From Pseudomonas fluorescens (GTDB taxonomy: Bacteria > Pseudomonadota > Gammaproteobacteria > Pseudomonadales > Pseudomonadaceae), in assembly GCF_900636825.1 (NCBI RefSeq), contig NZ_LR134318.1, positions 62,001-126,000 on the forward strand: a stretch of 64,000 bases of DNA. The letters run 5' to 3'. A program made the position numbers and the translations under genes. The notes under the pieces were generated by a model. The model saw only the letters and a program-made list of their open reading frames with translations. It was not told the origin of the DNA and searched no databases. Positions 27,630 to 35,508 of the stretch are shown piece after piece (within the stretch, counting starts at the first letter, position 1; every line of letters begins with the position of its first letter).

Positions 27630-27999
27630 TGCGGGTTCCCCTTATCGTTCTTGTTATCCCGCCGGCTTTCGCCTGCGGCAAGGGAGCGGCTGCATCAGAC
27701 TACGAACTTGAATCGCCGGGCCTTGCTGCGGGTGCAGTCGGGCGTCATCAGCTAACTCCATTCATTGGCGAGTATAGACAGCGGCTGGGAATTGCAACCT
27801 GCGAACGTAAATGAGCTGAAACAGCTGCGACTTGCGTTCAAGGGCAGGAATGGAGAAGGATGCAGACGAGTGGTGGCAAATCGATATAACGCAGGCGCAT
27901 CAAGGATGAAATAATTATGACAAATGCGTCTTAGCATTTTTCGTAAGCCAGCTAAGTTATGTCTTTCCTATTTCCCTGCCTTTGTTAACTGGAGTTTTC
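27630..27999. promoter_or_regulatory. 370-base divergent intergenic region, coxB / conserved gene
   Basis: It must contain the cox operon promoter (minus strand) and that of the plus-strand gene at 28000. The half near the latter is AT-rich (GATGAAATAATTATGACAAA) with an inverted pair CTTAGC..GCTAAG around 27930-27956. No coding sequence, repeat or clear consensus promoter was recognised. Confidence 0.5.
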
Positions 28000-28650
28000 A
28001 TGAACACCGCCGCATTGCGCGAGCAGATCCAAAAAGCCCAACAGCACGAAAAAGACACCGGCCTGCTGACCCGTCAGCTGGAAAGCAAGCTGCCTCACCT
28101 GCACCCGGCGATTCAATTGCCGGAAGCCGACGCCCAAGGCGTGTTGACGCGTTTTGTCGCCGCCTATATCGATGAAGTGCCAGACCTGCTGGATGCAGCC
28201 AACGAAGTCGCCAGGGAAGCGGGAATCGAATCGCAGATCAAACCGGTGCTGAAAATCGCCGAGCAGTATTTCCTCCAGCCGCCGGCGATCATGGCCGGGC
28301 ACGTTGGTCTGGACAGCCTGCTGGACGAAGCCTATCTGGCGCACCGTTTTGTCGAAGAGGTCAACGACCTGTACATCAAGCATTTCGGCCAGCCACTGAT
28401 CCCCTTGGACATGACGGTCGCCAACTTGATTGCTCATCAACTGATCGGTGAGGAATTTGCCAACCAACTGGACGAAGCGGTGCATCACGCGATTGACGAG
28501 ATGCTCAACGACGAGAGTTTTGCCCTGGAATCGGTGGAAGCCTACCGCGACAAACTCAGTAGCCCGGACACCGGTGCCGCATGGAAACGCTGGCCATGCA
28601 TGAGCCGCCGGTTGGGCGTAGGCCTGGACCTCGATCAGCCTGCTGCCTGA
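28000..28650 (+). CDS. Conserved hypothetical protein next to cox operon
   Basis: The 216-residue soluble acidic protein begins MNTAALREQIQKAQQ, with GGAG 6 bases upstream. It is mostly alpha-helical by composition, has no signal peptide, and shows no catalytic motif that I recognise. The same position (cox operon, this gene, SulP, carbonic anhydrase) is kept in other pseudomonads, so it is a real core gene. Function is unknown. Confidence 0.8.
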   Translation: MNTAALREQIQKAQQHEKDTGLLTRQLESKLPHLHPAIQLPEADAQGVLTRFVAAYIDEVPDLLDAANEVAREAGIESQIKPVLKIAEQYFLQPPAIMAGHVGLDSLLDEAYLAHRFVEEVNDLYIKHFGQPLIPLDMTVANLIAHQLIGEEFANQLDEAVHHAIDEMLNDESFALESVEAYRDKLSSPDTGAAWKRWPCMSRRLGVGLDLDQPAA

Positions 28651-28676
28651 GTTACACACAATCCAATGTAGGAGCT

Positions 28677-28746
28677 GCCGCGTGCTGCGATCTTTTGATC
28701 CTTTACGATCAAAATCAAAAGATCGCAGCCTGCGGCAGCTCCTACA
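28677..28746. repeat. REP doublet
   Basis: Inverted arms TGTAGGAGCTGCCG.GTGCTGCGATCTTTTGATC and complement lie between two convergent genes and can form a bidirectional terminator-like hairpin. Confidence 0.88.
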
Positions 28747-28769
28747 GGGGTTGATTTCAATCGGGAGAT

Positions 28770-30296
28770 TTAACCGGCCGCGCCGATCCCTGTGGTGGTG
28801 CGAATCCGCCCTTCAAGCCTGCGCTTCAACCCCCTCGACTCGATCAACAGCTTCGACCCCTTCGCCGCACTTGCGCGTCCCCATTCTTCCAGTAATTCCA
28901 GACACGAATGGTCGATATAGCTGAGGTTGTTCAGCGGCACATGCACTGTCGTCCCGTGCGGAATACTGCCCAGTACTTGCGTCAGCGCCGGCACCTTGAG
29001 AAACGTCGCCGCACCGACCAGACGCAACTCCATCTCGCCGTCCTGCGGCAAATCGATCAGGCTGATTTTCAGGCGCGAAGCCTTGAACGCCAGCTTCAAC
29101 ATCGTCAGGCCGAATCCGATCAACACGCCCGTGAGCAAGTCAGTAAAGATGATCGCCAGCGCCGTGGCGGCGTAGGTGAACATCGGCATCCGCCCGTAAC
29201 GACTCAGACCGCGGAAGGCTTTCAGGTCGACCAGTTTGAAACCGGTATACACCAGCACTCCCGCCAGACTCGCCACCGGGATGCTTTGCAGCACGCTCGA
29301 CAGCAGCAGCACGAACGCCAGCAGCCACAGACCATGGAAAATCGTCGAGTAACGCGTGGTCGCACCGGCCTGGACGTTGGCCGAACTGCGTACGATCACC
29401 CCGGTCATCGGCAACGCCCCGACCAGACCGCAAAGCATATTGCCGACGCCTTGCGCTGACAGTTCACGGTCGAAATCCGAACGCACGCCGCTGTGCATGC
29501 GATCCACCGCAGCGGCGGACAGAAGCGTTTCGGCGCTGGCGATAAACGCCACGGCGAAGGCCGCGATCAGTAGCGTTGGATCGGCCAGGCTGAGCAGGTC
29601 TGCCGGCTTCAACCAATCGATGGCTTCGGCCAGATTCGCGGGCACTTCAACCCGTTTGACCTGCAACGCCAGCAGCAGACTTGCTGCCGTCGCCAGACCC
29701 ACGCCAAGCAGTGCGCCGGGCACGAAGCGCAACGAGTGCGGACGGAATTTTTCCCACAGCCACATCACCGCAATCGTCGACAGCCCGAGCAGCCCGGCTT
29801 GCCAGCCGAACGATGGCAGAGCTTGTGCCACCGCTGCCGGGAACGCCGTGAGGTTATCCAGCCCGGACGGTTTCGGCGATGCATCAAGCATCACGTGCAC
29901 CTGCGACAGCACGATCAATACGCCAATTCCCGCCAGCATGCCGTACACCACGGCTGGCGCCGTGACCCGGAACCAGCAACCCAGCTTCAAGCGGCCGGCC
30001 ACCAGTTGCAGAAACCCGGCGAGCAGCAGGATCGGACCGAGCATCTCGATGCCGTGCTGGCGCACCAGTTCGAAGACCAACACCGCCAGCCCCGCTGCGG
30101 GCCCGCTGACCTGCAGCGGCGAACCCGCCAGCCAACCCACCACCAGACCGCCGATAATGCCGGTAATCAGACCTTTGGCCGGCGGCAGCCCGGAAGCAAT
30201 GGCAATACCCATGCACAGCGGCAAGGCGACCAGAAACACAACCACGGAGGCCAGCAGCTCCCGTGGTAACACAGCTTTCAATTGAGCCGCACGCAT
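28770..30296 (-). CDS. SulP family anion transporter (putative bicarbonate/sulfate)
   Basis: The 508-residue protein has 10-12 hydrophobic segments with the SulP signature (SGLPPAKGLITGIIGGLVVGWLAGSP near residue 35; ASAETLLSAAAVDRM near 265) and a C-terminal STAS-like domain (about 410-508, VPLNNLSYIDHSCLELL). It lies 90 bases downstream of a beta-carbonic anhydrase on the same strand. That pairing is typical of bicarbonate-transporting SulP proteins, so bicarbonate is favoured over sulfate, as inference. Confidence 0.88.
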   Translation of the reverse strand: MRAAQLKAVLPRELLASVVVFLVALPLCMGIAIASGLPPAKGLITGIIGGLVVGWLAGSPLQVSGPAAGLAVLVFELVRQHGIEMLGPILLLAGFLQLVAGRLKLGCWFRVTAPAVVYGMLAGIGVLIVLSQVHVMLDASPKPSGLDNLTAFPAAVAQALPSFGWQAGLLGLSTIAVMWLWEKFRPHSLRFVPGALLGVGLATAASLLLALQVKRVEVPANLAEAIDWLKPADLLSLADPTLLIAAFAVAFIASAETLLSAAAVDRMHSGVRSDFDRELSAQGVGNMLCGLVGALPMTGVIVRSSANVQAGATTRYSTIFHGLWLLAFVLLLSSVLQSIPVASLAGVLVYTGFKLVDLKAFRGLSRYGRMPMFTYAATALAIIFTDLLTGVLIGFGLTMLKLAFKASRLKISLIDLPQDGEMELRLVGAATFLKVPALTQVLGSIPHGTTVHVPLNNLSYIDHSCLELLEEWGRASAAKGSKLLIESRGLKRRLEGRIRTTTGIGAAG

Positions 30297-30386
30297 GGCG
30301 ATTCTCCCGAAGTTTTCTTCAGGCGTGGCGAGGCCGGACCGCTGAATCAGCGGCCGGCGTCAAACCACACAGATGTTTAGGAAGAT

Positions 30387-31115
30387 TTAGAAGCGCGCTT
30401 TGGGCGTCGCCACAGGAATCGGATGGCTGCCATCGAGTGGCAGGAATCGACCCTGATCCGCGTCGTACGCTTTGATTTCGCTGGTTTCGATGTTGTAGAC
30501 CCAGCCATGGATGAACAGATGACCGTTCGCCATGCGCGAGGCTACCGAAGGATGGGTACGCAAGTGCTGCAATTGGGCGATGACGTTTTCCTCGGTGAGG
30601 ATCGGCATGCTTTCTTTTTCGTCGGCGCAGTGACAGTTGTCGTGCACCATGGTTTTCGCCACTTCGGCGTGACGCAGCCAGGCTTTGACCGTCGGCATTT
30701 TTTCCAGGCTGTCGGGGTTGAGCACCGCACGCATGGCGCCGCAATCGGAGTGACCGCAAATGATGATGTGTTGCACGCCCAGTGCCAGCACTGCGTATTC
30801 GATCGCAGTGGAAACGCCGCCGTTCATCTGGCCGTAAGGCGGAACCACGTTGCCGACGTTACGGGTAACGAACAGATCGCCCGGCGAGCTCTGGGTAATC
30901 AGCTCTGGAACGATGCGCGAGTCAGCGCAGGTGATGAACATCGCCTTGGGCGCCTGGGCCGTGGCGAGTTTCTTGAAGAGTTCTTCCTGCTGGGGAAAAA
31001 CGTCATGATGAAAGCGTAAAAAGCCATCAACGATCTGTCGCAGTGCTGCATCGGCGGATTCCGCTTCAGGGCTTTGCGCCGAGGCAGCCAACGACTGTTT
31101 ATCCTTGTCACTCAT
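30387..31115 (-). CDS. Beta-class carbonic anhydrase
   Basis: The 242-residue cytoplasmic zinc enzyme interconverts CO2 and bicarbonate. Zinc ligands and the catalytic dyad are visible: CADSRIVPE near residue 61 (Cys plus Asp-Arg) and HSDCGAM near 118 (His and Cys). VTRNVGNVVPP lies between them. It is upstream of the SulP gene and likely shares its transcript, forming an inorganic-carbon module. Confidence 0.95.
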   Translation of the reverse strand: MSDKDKQSLAASAQSPEAESADAALRQIVDGFLRFHHDVFPQQEELFKKLATAQAPKAMFITCADSRIVPELITQSSPGDLFVTRNVGNVVPPYGQMNGGVSTAIEYAVLALGVQHIIICGHSDCGAMRAVLNPDSLEKMPTVKAWLRHAEVAKTMVHDNCHCADEKESMPILTEENVIAQLQHLRTHPSVASRMANGHLFIHGWVYNIETSEIKAYDADQGRFLPLDGSHPIPVATPKARF

Positions 31116-31351
31116 GATTCATCCTCTTAGGCGGATTCAGGGAGTCTTCCCCGGTATTCCGGTATGAAGCCAGTGGCTGTTTAAACTATCAAGGTCATCC
31201 CGACCCGTCAGTCACTCGATGAACAAGGTAGCCGCCGAAACTTAACTCAAACTGAATCAAACGCTCTAGAACGTGTGTTCCAGGTCACAAAAAACGTGAC
31301 TGTCGGTTTCGGCGGAAGGACTCCAACCCGTCAACCCTAAGCCAATTGTCG

Positions 31352-32410
31352 CTAAATCAGCGACATCTGGCGACCCGGCGGACAGAAGGCTGTGCAATCG
31401 AGGTCATAGCCTTCGCGGTAATTTAAACCGAGGCGTTTAATCGCCTTGGCGAAGCGTTGCGCGAGCAGGTCGGCGAACGGCCCCTCACCACGCATGCGCG
31501 CGCCAAAACGGCTGTCGTAAAGCTCGCCGCCACGGCTCTGACGAATGAGGCTCAGCACATGCGCGGCGCGTTGCGGATAGTGCGCAGCCAGCCATTCCTC
31601 GAACAGCGGCGCGACTTCCAGCGGCAGGCGCAGCATCATGTAGGCGGCGCTTTGCGCTCCGGCTGCGTGGGCCTCAGTGAGCAGGCTTTCGATTTCGCTG
31701 TCGTTGATCATCGGAATCATCGGTGAACACAGCACGCCGACCGGAATCCCGGCTTCACGCATCACCCGAATGGCCCGCAGGCGTGCCTTGGGCGCGGCGG
31801 CGCGTGGCTCAAGGATGCGTTTGAGCTCATCATCCAGGGTGGTCAGGCTGATCATCACTTTCACCAAGCGTTGCTCGGCCAACTCGGTCAGCAGGTCGAG
31901 ATCGCGCAGAATCAGCGAACCTTTGGTAACGATGGTCACCGGATGGCGATAGCGCAGGAGCACTTCGAGAATCTGCCGGGTGATTTTGTGTTCGCGTTCG
32001 ATCGGCTGATACGGATCGGTGTTGGACCCCAGATTGATCGGCGCGCATTGATAACCGCGCTTGCTCAATTGCTCTTCCAGCACCTGAGCCGCGTTGGTCT
32101 TGGCGATCAGCTTCGTTTCGAAATCCAGTCCCGGCGACATGTCCCAATAAGCATGGCTGGGTCGCGCATAACAATAGATGCAACCGTGTTCGCAACCGCG
32201 ATAAGGGTTGATCGAGCGGTCGAAGGGCAGGTCCGGCGAAGCGTTGCGGCTGATGATCGATTTGGCGTTTTCGAAGATCACTTCGGTGTCTTGCGTCTCC
32301 GGCACTTCCTGATACCAGCCGTCGTCCTCGGCCACCGAACGGCTGGGGGCGAAGCGGTTGTGCGGGTTGGTCGCGGTCCCGCGCCCGCGAGGTGGCAGTG
32401 ATATAGACAT
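31352..32410 (-). CDS. PA0069-family radical SAM protein (SplB-like)
   Basis: The 352-residue protein has the radical SAM cluster motif in CEHGCIYCYARP near residue 75 (CxxxCxxC), preceded by NPYRG. The FETKLIAKTNA and NLGSNTDPYQPIE motifs are shared with spore photoproduct lyase-like proteins. It would bind a 4Fe-4S cluster and SAM; the substrate in non-sporulating bacteria is unknown. In PAO1 its orthologue lies close to yheV-prlC. Here about 8.7 kb of accessory genes separate them. Confidence 0.88.
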   Translation of the reverse strand: MSISLPPRGRGTATNPHNRFAPSRSVAEDDGWYQEVPETQDTEVIFENAKSIISRNASPDLPFDRSINPYRGCEHGCIYCYARPSHAYWDMSPGLDFETKLIAKTNAAQVLEEQLSKRGYQCAPINLGSNTDPYQPIEREHKITRQILEVLLRYRHPVTIVTKGSLILRDLDLLTELAEQRLVKVMISLTTLDDELKRILEPRAAAPKARLRAIRVMREAGIPVGVLCSPMIPMINDSEIESLLTEAHAAGAQSAAYMMLRLPLEVAPLFEEWLAAHYPQRAAHVLSLIRQSRGGELYDSRFGARMRGEGPFADLLAQRFAKAIKRLGLNYREGYDLDCTAFCPPGRQMSLI

Positions 32411-32585
32411 GAAAGCGTCCTGATACTGTATATGCGCACAGTACAGCGGCTTGAGTCAGTATTCCAGCACCGCCGGGCGCTTCAATCAAATGTTGACGAC
32501 AGTCATGATCTACTCCGTGACTCTATTGAGTCTCAGTGAGACAAAGCTCGCTGGAGCTATACACATGTCACATGCGTTTGACCAA

Positions 32586-32828
32586 CTACGCGAAAACGCT
32601 GATACAGAGCTCAAGTTCGCTCGGCATTGGTTCTCCAAGAATGTCCGACACTCTCTGAACTTGCTCTTCTGTTAAATCCATAATGCCGTACTCCACGCCA
32701 TCTTGAAGAGACTTCCAGCCAACGAGTTCAAGGACCGACTCATTGAATTCCGGTGCGATGTCAAACTCAAATTGCAGAGTTTGATCTTCGTGACCGTTTT
32801 GAAAAAAACCTTCGATACATAAAAACAT
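32586..32828 (-). CDS. Putative immunity protein for the E3-type toxin (cloacin immunity-like)
   Basis: The 80-residue strongly acidic protein starts 14 bases after the toxin stop, with AGAGG 6 bases before the ATG. Size, charge and position fit a nuclease-bacteriocin immunity protein. The stretch ESVLELVGWKSLQDGVEYG resembles the ESLGVPFKDNVNNGCFDV part of colicin E3 immunity protein in spacing, so a cloacin-immunity family assignment is likely but not proven. It should block the adjacent 16S rRNase. The region 32411-32585 beyond it shows no other gene. Confidence 0.78.
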   Translation of the reverse strand: MFLCIEGFFQNGHEDQTLQFEFDIAPEFNESVLELVGWKSLQDGVEYGIMDLTEEQVQRVSDILGEPMPSELELCISVFA

Positions 32829-32842
32829 AGGCCGCCTCTTGT

Positions 32843-33985
32843 TTATTTCGGAGTCGTTCGTCCCGGCTTGGCAGGTTTAGTCTGCTCCCCGGTTTCAGGG
32901 TTGTACTCGCCCAGATGCCTACCTTGCTTGTCATATATTTCAACCGCGCCATGCTGGCGGTCCCATTCGTAAATCCTCCCTGAACTATCGATCCAACGAT
33001 GCCGTTTACCTCCCCCTCCTTGAACTGATGCTTTCTGTTTGGCTCGTTTAGCATCCGGAGAAGCCGTTAATCCTTTCGGCGCCGGATGATATCGATGGTC
33101 TCCCGTAACACTCAGCGAAATATAGATCGGCTGAATGCCGGTATCGGGGAACGTGATGATTGCGTCTTGATAGTCGGGCGGATGTTGCGGGTTGACCAGC
33201 ATCTTGTCCGCCTGCTCGGTCGGCGGATACACCCACGCAGGGGATAGCGGTGGGGCGCCTTCCAATGCGGGAATACCCAGTACACCTTCAGGACTTGCCG
33301 CGGGCGTCCAAATGAGGCCAATGCCGTTACCGATGTCAGCAACGTAGTTCTCGCCTTCTTTTACGGCTCTTATGACGGGAACATTTTCCCAGTCCGGTTT
33401 GCCGCCCGTGTAGAACCCATAAATGCTTACTGATCCATCCGTTAAGGTTTTCGTATTGACACGAACGCGTGTGCGACCAGCATCCAGCGTTGCGTACTGA
33501 TCGTTCGTGTAGAAAGCACTGTCTGGTGAAATGCTGGTGTTCGGAATCAGTAGCGCAACCGTGCCCACTGCCGCGCTCGCGGATAACGCGACTGAGCCCT
33601 TAAGCAACCTCAGCGCAAGTGAACCACCAAGACGTGCAGCAATTGCGCCGCCAGCCGCAGAGCCCCCCATCCATTGCAACGGGGCGCCTTGTGCGGTAAT
33701 TGCTTTAGCGGTACCCATCACGGCCCAGAGACCGTAGTCAGCCAATTTCTCGACAGGCACGAATCCAGCTGGATTGTGGTGATTGATTACGCCGTCGGGA
33801 AGATTGCAGCTTTTGGCGAATACGCAGCCGTACATTGGCGCGTTTGCCGCAGGGGGTTTTCCAACCTGGTTACGTCTGGCTTCATCGCGAGCCAATCCTT
33901 GCTCATACCGAAGGATGTCCGCTTGTTGGCGACGAATGTCGTCCAATGTAGGTTTGCGAGGTCTGCAAATGGGACAGCTGCACAT
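32843..33985 (-). CDS. S-type pyocin-domain toxin with C-terminal colicin E3-like 16S rRNase
   Basis: The 380-residue protein has a Cys-rich start (CSCPIC, residues 2-7), a helical stretch (13-40), GCVFAKSCNLPDGV (53-66), and a Gly/Ala-rich hydrophobic region (105-147). A Pyocin_S-like domain (about 150-295) ends in DAIITFPDTGIQPIYISL. The cytotoxic domain (299-380) aligns with colicin E3, and D342, H345, E349 and R376 fall at its catalytic Asp, His, Glu and Arg. It should cleave 16S rRNA at the A site. No TonB-box or receptor domain is present and it is short for an S pyocin, so the delivery route is unknown. No Shine-Dalgarno precedes the ATG. Confidence 0.88.
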   Translation of the reverse strand: MCSCPICRPRKPTLDDIRRQQADILRYEQGLARDEARRNQVGKPPAANAPMYGCVFAKSCNLPDGVINHHNPAGFVPVEKLADYGLWAVMGTAKAITAQGAPLQWMGGSAAGGAIAARLGGSLALRLLKGSVALSASAAVGTVALLIPNTSISPDSAFYTNDQYATLDAGRTRVRVNTKTLTDGSVSIYGFYTGGKPDWENVPVIRAVKEGENYVADIGNGIGLIWTPAASPEGVLGIPALEGAPPLSPAWVYPPTEQADKMLVNPQHPPDYQDAIITFPDTGIQPIYISLSVTGDHRYHPAPKGLTASPDAKRAKQKASVQGGGGKRHRWIDSSGRIYEWDRQHGAVEIYDKQGRHLGEYNPETGEQTKPAKPGRTTPK

Positions 33986-33989
33986 TGCA

Positions 33990-34079
33990 CTACGGCCATA
34001 CTTCGATAAAGGATGGCCAGCCTAATGCAGGCTTCAAAAGTTGAGTTGTAGGAAGGGTCCTTAAAACCACGTCGAACAT
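33990..34079 (-). other. Small upstream frame ending 4 bases before the toxin start (leader ORF or frameshifted N-terminus)
   Basis: An ATG at 34079 opens 29 codons (MFDVVLRTLPTTQLLKPALG...) ending TAG, four bases before the toxin ATG. The toxin lacks its own ribosome site, so coupling to this frame would explain its translation. Alternatively a one-base shift near 34027 would join the frames: the toxin frame upstream of its ATG reads GHPLSKYGRSA with no stop until 34030. The ribosome site of the small frame is also weak. Confidence 0.35.
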
Positions 34080-34158
34080 TCTCTATATTCCGTAACCTCC
34101 GCCGGACGCCAACAAGGCGCGATGTCAGTGAAAAGTATGCCGCTCCTTTGTCAGCACG

Positions 34159-34190
34159 AACCCCTGCATGAGTGCATCATGCAGGGGTTT
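34159..34190. terminator. Terminator between gluconate dehydrogenase operon and toxin gene
   Basis: A perfect 12-bp stem AACCCCTGCATG / CATGCAGGGGTT with an eight-base loop starts 4 bases after the cytochrome stop on the minus strand. It insulates the toxin pair from the upstream operon. Confidence 0.85.
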
Positions 34191-34194
34191 GATT

Positions 34195-35496
34195 TTAGTT
34201 GTGATTGGTGACTTGTCCGAGGTCATCACCCGAAGTGCTTTGCATATCTTCACTGCGCAGATGCGCAACGTTTTTGGCGCTGACCGGTGCACCGTTGTTA
34301 CCCCAGCTCCCCCGAATGAAACTCACCACATCTGCCACTTCCTGATCCGACAAGCGCCAGGCAAACCCGGGCATGGTGAAGGTCGATGGTGCCGTGTGCG
34401 TCGCCGGCAATGTACCGCCCTTGAGCACGATGTGAATCAGCGAGGTCGGATCGTCGGTCTGCACTACCGGGTTGCCCGCCAGCGCCGGGAAGACCCGGGT
34501 ATAGCCATGGCCGTCGGTGCGATGGCATGCCGCGCAGTTGTCGATGTACACCGACGCGCCGCGCTGAGTATCGTCGCCGTTCCACAGGGCTTTGGCGGCT
34601 TTCGCGTCGTACTGGTGCGGTTGATCGTTCGGATCAGCGGCCGGCAATGATTTGAGGTAGCGCGCAATCGCCGTCAGGTCGGCGTCGGTCATGTACTGCA
34701 TGCTGTGGGTGACCACATCGCTCATGCCGCCGAACACCGCACTGCGGTCACTGCGCCCGGTCCTGAGGAACTGCACCAGTTGCTCCTCGCTCCAGCTGCC
34801 GAGGCCATCCTTGTGATCGCCGCGCAGGCTCTTGGCAATCCACCCTTCGAGCGGCGCACTGCCAGCGAGAAACTCGCTGCCATCGGCGGCGCTCAAGGAT
34901 TTTTCCTGCATGGTCAGGGCGCGTGGCGTGTGGCAGGCGCCGCAATGGCCGAGGCCTTCGACCAGATAGGCGCCACGGTTGATGATCGCGTCGTCAGCCG
35001 TCGCCTTGTAATCCTCGACCTTCGGCGCGAACAGCCAGCGCCAGCCCATCAGCGGCCAGCGCATGCTCAACGGCCACGGAATGTCGCTGGCCTTGTTCTC
35101 CTGCACTACCGGTTCGACGCCTTGCATGAAATAGGCATACAGCGCTTTCATATCGGCTTCGCTGACGCGGGCGTAGGACGGATACGGCATCGCCGGGTAT
35201 AACGTGCTGCCGTTTTTGACGACGCCGTGGCGCACGGCCTGATCGAAGTCCTCGAAGCTATAGTCGCCGACGCCGGTCTTCTCCGGGGTGATGTTGGTTG
35301 AATAGATTGTGCCGATCGGTGTTTCCATCGGCAGGCCGCCGGCGAACGGCTTGCCACCCTTGGCGGTGTGGCACGCCACGCAGTCGCCGGCGCGCGCCAG
35401 ATATTCGCCTTGCTTGATCAGATTCTGATCGACTTCAGCGGCATGAATCGAGGCGCTGCCGAGCAGGGCGAGGGTCGCGATAACGAAATTTTTCAT
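34195..35496 (-). CDS. Triheme cytochrome c subunit of gluconate 2-dehydrogenase
   Basis: The 433-residue protein has a signal peptide (MKNFVIATLALLGSASIHA) and three heme c motifs: CVACH near residue 39, CGACH near 183 and CAACH near 325. This is the alcohol/gluconate dehydrogenase cytochrome subunit layout, and it passes electrons to ubiquinone. AAGGAG lies 8 bases before the ATG at 35496, which is therefore preferred over the ATG two codons upstream. The Shine-Dalgarno overlaps the stop of the flavoprotein gene, indicating tight coupling. Confidence 0.92.
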   Translation of the reverse strand: MKNFVIATLALLGSASIHAAEVDQNLIKQGEYLARAGDCVACHTAKGGKPFAGGLPMETPIGTIYSTNITPEKTGVGDYSFEDFDQAVRHGVVKNGSTLYPAMPYPSYARVSEADMKALYAYFMQGVEPVVQENKASDIPWPLSMRWPLMGWRWLFAPKVEDYKATADDAIINRGAYLVEGLGHCGACHTPRALTMQEKSLSAADGSEFLAGSAPLEGWIAKSLRGDHKDGLGSWSEEQLVQFLRTGRSDRSAVFGGMSDVVTHSMQYMTDADLTAIARYLKSLPAADPNDQPHQYDAKAAKALWNGDDTQRGASVYIDNCAACHRTDGHGYTRVFPALAGNPVVQTDDPTSLIHIVLKGGTLPATHTAPSTFTMPGFAWRLSDQEVADVVSFIRGSWGNNGAPVSAKNVAHLRSEDMQSTSGDDLGQVTNHN

Positions 35497-35508
35497 GGTC
35501 ATCGCTCC

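Noticed and set aside
32767..33054. A 95-codon minus-strand frame between toxin and immunity genes
   Set aside because: Overlaps the catalytic end of the toxin in another frame and shows no motif; the immunity call fits the 32586-32828 frame better.
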